This document shows, piece after piece, positions 60,806 through 64,000 of a DNA stretch of 64,000 bases. The notes beneath the pieces were generated by a model. That model ran no database searches, was not told where the DNA came from, and saw only the letters and a program-made list of their open reading frames with translations. The DNA lies in NCBI GenBank assembly GCA_910575565.1, contig CAJTFL010000006.1:150329-214328 (forward strand), in the 5' to 3' direction. The stretch is from Lachnospiraceae bacterium (GTDB taxonomy: Bacteria > Bacillota > Clostridia > Lachnospirales > Lachnospiraceae). Position numbers and translations under genes: made by a program. The number at the start of each line of letters is the position of its first letter. The first letter of the stretch is position 1.

Positions 60806-61825
60806 CTATCTCTCCATTTCCTCTTCCATGCTTTCGGTTTCCATTCCCTCATATCCGGCAGAAACCATTTCTCTGTTCCCGGCCAGCTCCCTGGTTTCCT
60901 CCGGGGACAAAGCCAGGGAAATCTTCTGCTCTTTTCCGTCATAAAAGTACACCTGATTTGACAGGACTTCCTGGGGCGGCACTTGAGCCTGGTTGATGTC
61001 TGTCACCATGCTCTGCAATTCTTTTGCCCCCATACCATTCCCCTCTTTCATAAGCAGCACTTCATGGATGCTGCTGGGCAGGATATAAAAACTGGACTGG
61101 GTGGCTTCTGCAATGGACTGCAAAAGCCCCGGATACAACATAGCGGCCGCCCCCTTGCTTTTCTGCGGGTTTGTTAAAACATACATCTCCTACTCCCCGG
61201 AAAAGACCTCTCCCGGTTCCAGGGATTCCTCCCCGTCAAAATATACCGACATCAGACTGCAGATCTGTGCGGGCATCTGGACAGCTGTATTATCCAGAGC
61301 CGTTTCATACAAAGTTTCCACATCCATATCCCATGTTTCCATAAGTTCATGTGTTACCAGAGCGTTTGCGCATACTTTTCCCTGCTCATAAAACAGCATA
61401 CGGAATACTGCCAGAAGATCCGTGCCTTCAATCTCCTTTTTCGGACAGTTTATCAGACTTTCTTTGTTCATATCCCGGTTTACCACCTCTACCCGGATAT
61501 TTTCTTTTATAGTATCAAAATCCTTTGCGGATTCCCTCATATTCTCCGCCCATTCCCTTTTGGATTCATTCTCTAGATAATCTCCGGCAACTGTCTGTAG
61601 AATGGTCTCATCCGAAACCCAGTCCGGGAACCTTGCATAATACTCATCCAGAAATACTCTGGCGGCCATTTCCTGTCCCTCCCTTTTTATGGTCATGGCC
61701 GTCTGTTCCTGGTCGTTGTTCCCCGGTACATGGACGATCTCTACCGCTGCGTCCCGGTACTCCTCTGGCAGATAGGCAAGAATCCCATCCTTTATTTTCT
61801 GCTGAAATTTTTCAAAACCTGTCAT
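60806..61825 (-). pseudogene. DUF5688-like protein split by an in-frame amber codon
   Basis: The first part (MTGFEKFQQKIKDGILAYLPEEYRDAAVEIVHVPGNNDQEQTAMTI to EPGEVFSGE) ends at TAG 61190-61192. In the same frame it continues E MYVLTNPQKSKGAAAMLYPGLLQSIAEATQSSFYILPSSIHEVLLM, the usual C-terminal half of DUF5688. A single base change would restore a protein of about 339 residues. An alternative is reinitiation at ATG 61186 with GGAG upstream. Function unknown; typical of conjugative elements. Confidence 0.65.
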
Positions 61826-61937
61826 ATTTTCTCTTTCCCTTTCCTGTTCATTTTCATAAGCCTCTTTTTCCATAGACTCCGTCCACTCAATGACTGTGAT
61901 CTGTTCCTTAATGCTGCAGACAATATCCCTGCCCCCA

Positions 61938-62414
61938 TCATAACTTATCCGCAATCCGGCGCAGGCTGCCGCTGTCCGCCAGGAAGCTGTTGATCTTGAA
62001 GTCCTTCTTCTGCATATAGTCCACCCCCAGAGCCACCGCCTCCGACAGCATCTGGTCGAACTGTTCCTCCGTCCCCTCATGGGCCACATTCATCAGCACC
62101 TTCACCAGCAGAAAGAAAGCCGCCGCATCCACCTTGCCAGATTTCATATGCATCTTTGCGATGCGGTTGGCCTGCTGTTCCACCACCGCCTTGATGTCCT
62201 CGATATGGTAGACTGCCTGCACCTCCTGCCGGATGATGCCTGCGATCAGGTCGATGTCCTGGCTGTACCCCTCCACCGCCAGCCCTTTCTCAATGTAGCG
62301 CCGGATCTGTTCATTCCGGGAGATATGCCCCCTGTCCGCCATCTTGTCAATCTGGCTGCACATCTCCTTTGTCAGATAGACCGAAGTGATGATGCGGTCG
62401 TCCCGTTTTGCCAT
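61938..62414 (-). CDS. Ribbon-helix-helix type regulator of the conjugative element
   Basis: A 158-residue protein: MAKRDDRIITSVYLTKEMCSQIDKMADRGHISRNEQIRRYIEKGL is a CopG/Arc-like ribbon-helix-helix domain. A helical C-terminal domain follows (IAGIIRQEVQAVYHIEDIKAVVEQQANRIAKMH...). GAGGAGG precedes ATG 62414. Such proteins act in plasmid copy control or relaxosomes. Confidence 0.7.
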   Translation of the reverse strand: MAKRDDRIITSVYLTKEMCSQIDKMADRGHISRNEQIRRYIEKGLAVEGYSQDIDLIAGIIRQEVQAVYHIEDIKAVVEQQANRIAKMHMKSGKVDAAAFFLLVKVLMNVAHEGTEEQFDQMLSEAVALGVDYMQKKDFKINSFLADSGSLRRIADKL

Positions 62415-62548
62415 AGCCTGCCTCCTCGTCTGTGAATTATTTTGTGTCCTGCCTGCATTTCCCAGTACATTCCCTTTTTTCCAATCCTGCGGTATCATAT
62501 CCCTGTATCCCACAACCAAAACTGCCGGAACACAGAAAGGAAAAACTT

Positions 62549-62920
62549 ATGAGCAGAAAAGAAACAAGGAAAGAACTGGAACATATCATAGCTGTATTCA
62601 AAGATTACATCCATGCCAGTACACACCTGGATATCGTATGGTCAGAAAAAGCCGGATATATCTATCTTGACCTCACTCCTTTTGAAACAGGCCATGATCC
62701 CGATGCCTATCTCATGGAGACCGGCGAGGAACTGTTTGAAAAGCTCTTCTCTGAAATCTCCCTGGATGTTTTTGAACTGACTGGAAATGAGGATGGTCTG
62801 CCAAGCGCCAATCCCCTGGAGATTGCAGAACTTAAACGGCGTCTGGAACCATTCCTTTTAAAGCTGCCGGAGTACCGGCCTCTGGCCGAACAGCTGATGT
62901 CCTCCAAAGACAGCACCTGA
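62549..62920 (+). CDS. Conjugative-element accessory protein, acidic
   Basis: A 123-residue protein: MSRKETRKELEHIIAVFKDYIHASTHLDIVWSEKAGYIYLDL, FETGHDPDAYLMETGEELFEKLFSEISLDVFEL and IAELKRRLEPFLLKLPEYRPLAEQLM. It resembles in shape the product at 54111. It is divergent from the RHH gene. Function unknown. Confidence 0.6.
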   Translation: MSRKETRKELEHIIAVFKDYIHASTHLDIVWSEKAGYIYLDLTPFETGHDPDAYLMETGEELFEKLFSEISLDVFELTGNEDGLPSANPLEIAELKRRLEPFLLKLPEYRPLAEQLMSSKDST

Positions 62921-62926
62921 ACCTGT

Positions 62927-62964
62927 GGCAGGCGGCAATACCCACTGCCGCCTGCCCCTTGCCT
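62927..62964 (+). terminator. Intrinsic terminator
   Basis: GGCAGGCGGCA pairs perfectly with TGCCGCCTGCC around 8 bases, followed by a CCTT tail. Confidence 0.7.
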
Positions 62965-63154
62965 TCTATCCTCTCTTTAGTCAATTTTTAACAGTGCAGT
63001 TTGATATTTAACAAGGGTACAGGCTTTGCCTGTACGGTGTTTCCCCGGTTTGCTTCACAAACCTATTCCTGCCTTAACTCCAAAATCTCCGATTTTGAGC
63101 GTATGTGTCCCCTCTGCGTGGCATCGGGGTATCGGTCGCTCCGCTCCCGAAAAG

Positions 63155-64000
63155 ATCGGGTAGGAGGCTACCCATTAGTTGAGTAGCCGACCTCCCACAC
63201 CACTGTACGTACCGTTCGGTATACAGCGGTTCAATAGTTTTCACGATACTTTTAGATAATAGTCAAGCATGGAGATATAGCCCAGCTTGGCTATTATTTT
63301 ATTGGTAAGGGCAACGCTTAATATCTGTGCTGTCCTCCAGTAACCTTTCCGGCTGTTGGCTATCTGATGCACCTGCCATTCTTCAAGCTTTAACGCCCTT
63401 AGGTTTCGGTACCTCGTCTTCACCTTTTTCCATTGTTTCCAATAGATTGCCCGTATCCTGCGCCGGAGCCATTCATCCGTCTCCGTCATCAGTCCTTTCA
63501 TGTCTGCAAGTTTGTAGTAATTTATCCACCCTCTGACATACTCCGCAAGTTTCTGTCTCCGGTAGTCGTTACTCCACCCTTTGTTTTTCCGGGTGATCTC
63601 CCTTATCCTGCCTTTCATCTTTCCGGCGCCCTTAGGGTGTACCCGGAATCTGCACTTCCCTCTGTTCCTGTAAAATGCGTATCCCAGATATTTTATTTTG
63701 CCCACATGGGTTACTGTTGTTTTGGCTCGGTTTACTTTCAGGAATAACTCTCCCTCTATGAATGGGATGATGTTTGCAAGCGTCCTCTCCGCACTCTTCC
63801 TGCCCTTACAGAATATCAGCGCGTCATCCGCATACCTCACGAACCGGTGCCCCCTGCTTTCCAGTTCCTTATCCAGTTCATTCAGCATCACGTTCCCACA
63901 CAGCGGACTTAACGGCCCGCCCTGTGGTACTCCTTCCTCCGTTTTCTCAAAGTATCCGTCCTGCAATACTCCTGCATTCAAGTATTTGTGTATCAGCGAT
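63155..64000 (-). mobile_element. Group II intron, 3' part
   Basis: The intron runs leftwards. Domain V is seen on the minus strand around 63190-63230 (CGCTGTATACC-GAAC-GGTACGTACAG), followed by a domain VI-like hairpin (GGGTAGCC/GGCTACT area). The 3' splice site is estimated near 63155. The 5' part lies outside the window. Confidence 0.75.
63241..63999 (-). CDS. ltrA: Group II intron reverse transcriptase/maturase, C-terminal part
   Basis: The visible part contains GVPQGGPLSPLCGNVMLNELDKEL and the catalytic FVRYADDALIFCKGRKSAERTL, followed by KTTVTHVGKIKYLGYAFYRNRGKCRFRVHPK, the group II maturase X domain with GWINYYKLADMKGLM and the terminal RRRIRAIYWKQWKK segment. No HNH endonuclease domain follows. 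The frame is open at the window edge. The protein splices and mobilises its intron. Confidence 0.92.
   Translation of the reverse strand, partial: SLIHKYLNAGVLQDGYFEKTEEGVPQGGPLSPLCGNVMLNELDKELESRGHRFVRYADDALIFCKGRKSAERTLANIIPFIEGELFLKVNRAKTTVTHVGKIKYLGYAFYRNRGKCRFRVHPKGAGKMKGRIREITRKNKGWSNDYRRQKLAEYVRGWINYYKLADMKGLMTETDEWLRRRIRAIYWKQWKKVKTRYRNLRALKLEEWQVHQIANSRKGYWRTAQILSVALTNKIIAKLGYISMLDYYLKVS

Noticed and set aside
63001..63186. Plus-strand frame at the group II intron border
   Set aside because: It crosses the intron 3' end and domains V/VI; no start signal or conserved protein pattern.

Overview
The window looks like chromosomal DNA of a spore-forming anaerobic Firmicute, most likely a Lachnospiraceae-type clostridium. 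Pointers are the moderately GC-rich housekeeping genes with strong AGGAGG-type ribosome binding sites, sporulation genes (spoIIID, sipL, spmA), a cobalt chelatase CbiK, the oxygen-sensitive iron-sulfur serine dehydratase SdaAA/SdaAB, and gene order rho / rpmE-yqhQ-prmC-prfA followed by gdpP-rplI-dnaB. No tRNA, rRNA or CRISPR array was seen.

Layout. 1-7.8 kb: 3' part of sbcC, a methyltransferase, an MBL-fold hydrolase, and a sucrose-type PTS permease with its LacI-family repressor and three matching operators. 8.26-14.58 kb: spoIIID, the gene for a mother-cell sporulation regulator, is split in two by a 6,044-bp element. The N-terminal 38 codons lie at 8258-8371 and the C-terminal 53 codons at 14416-14574. 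The halves join in frame across a shared ACATA core. The element carries a large serine recombinase whose stop codon lies in the right junction, an AlbA_2/ATPase protein, a SIR2 fragment, a membrane protein and remnants of a conjugative element. This is the same architecture as the sigK skin element, but in spoIIID, and is the main discovery candidate. 14.6-49.1 kb: mostly housekeeping genes: truA, cbiK, cysE, a TtcA-like gene, sipL, a candidate 6S-like RNA, rluA-like, a YtvI-like permease, rarA, a phosphodiesterase, rho, rpmE, yqhQ, prmC, prfA, gdpP, rplI, dnaB, tsaC, a dCMP deaminase, a B12/radical-SAM protein, a DEDDh exonuclease, vanW, an Lrp regulator with an aminotransferase, trmL and sdaAB/sdaAA. 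49.2-52.8 kb: glycogen phosphorylase and spmA. 53.1-64 kb: a decayed integrative/conjugative region with IS110, IS4 and IS3 pieces, integrase fragments, a holin-like toxin, conjugative-element accessory genes and a group II intron that runs off the right edge.

How the genes work together. Translation and termination genes cluster (prmC modifies the release factor encoded by prfA; rpmE, rplI and rho are nearby). gdpP-rplI-dnaB is a compact chain with overlapping stop and start codons. Lrp regulator and aminotransferase overlap, as do the two serine dehydratase subunits. The sporulation genes spoIIID, sipL and spmA are scattered. If the spoIIID element is excised in the mother cell, the window contains a developmentally rearranged gene.

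Unexplained structure is frequent between genes: a MITE-like repeat with perfect 20-bp ends, three 109-bp tandem repeats at the gdpP promoter, tandem repeats growing from the 3' ends of cbiK and sdaAA, a leader motif shared by prfA and the dCMP deaminase gene, two long palindromes between convergent genes, and a duplicated conjugative-element segment with an oriT-like hairpin. All assignments were made by reading the sequence; no database search was run.
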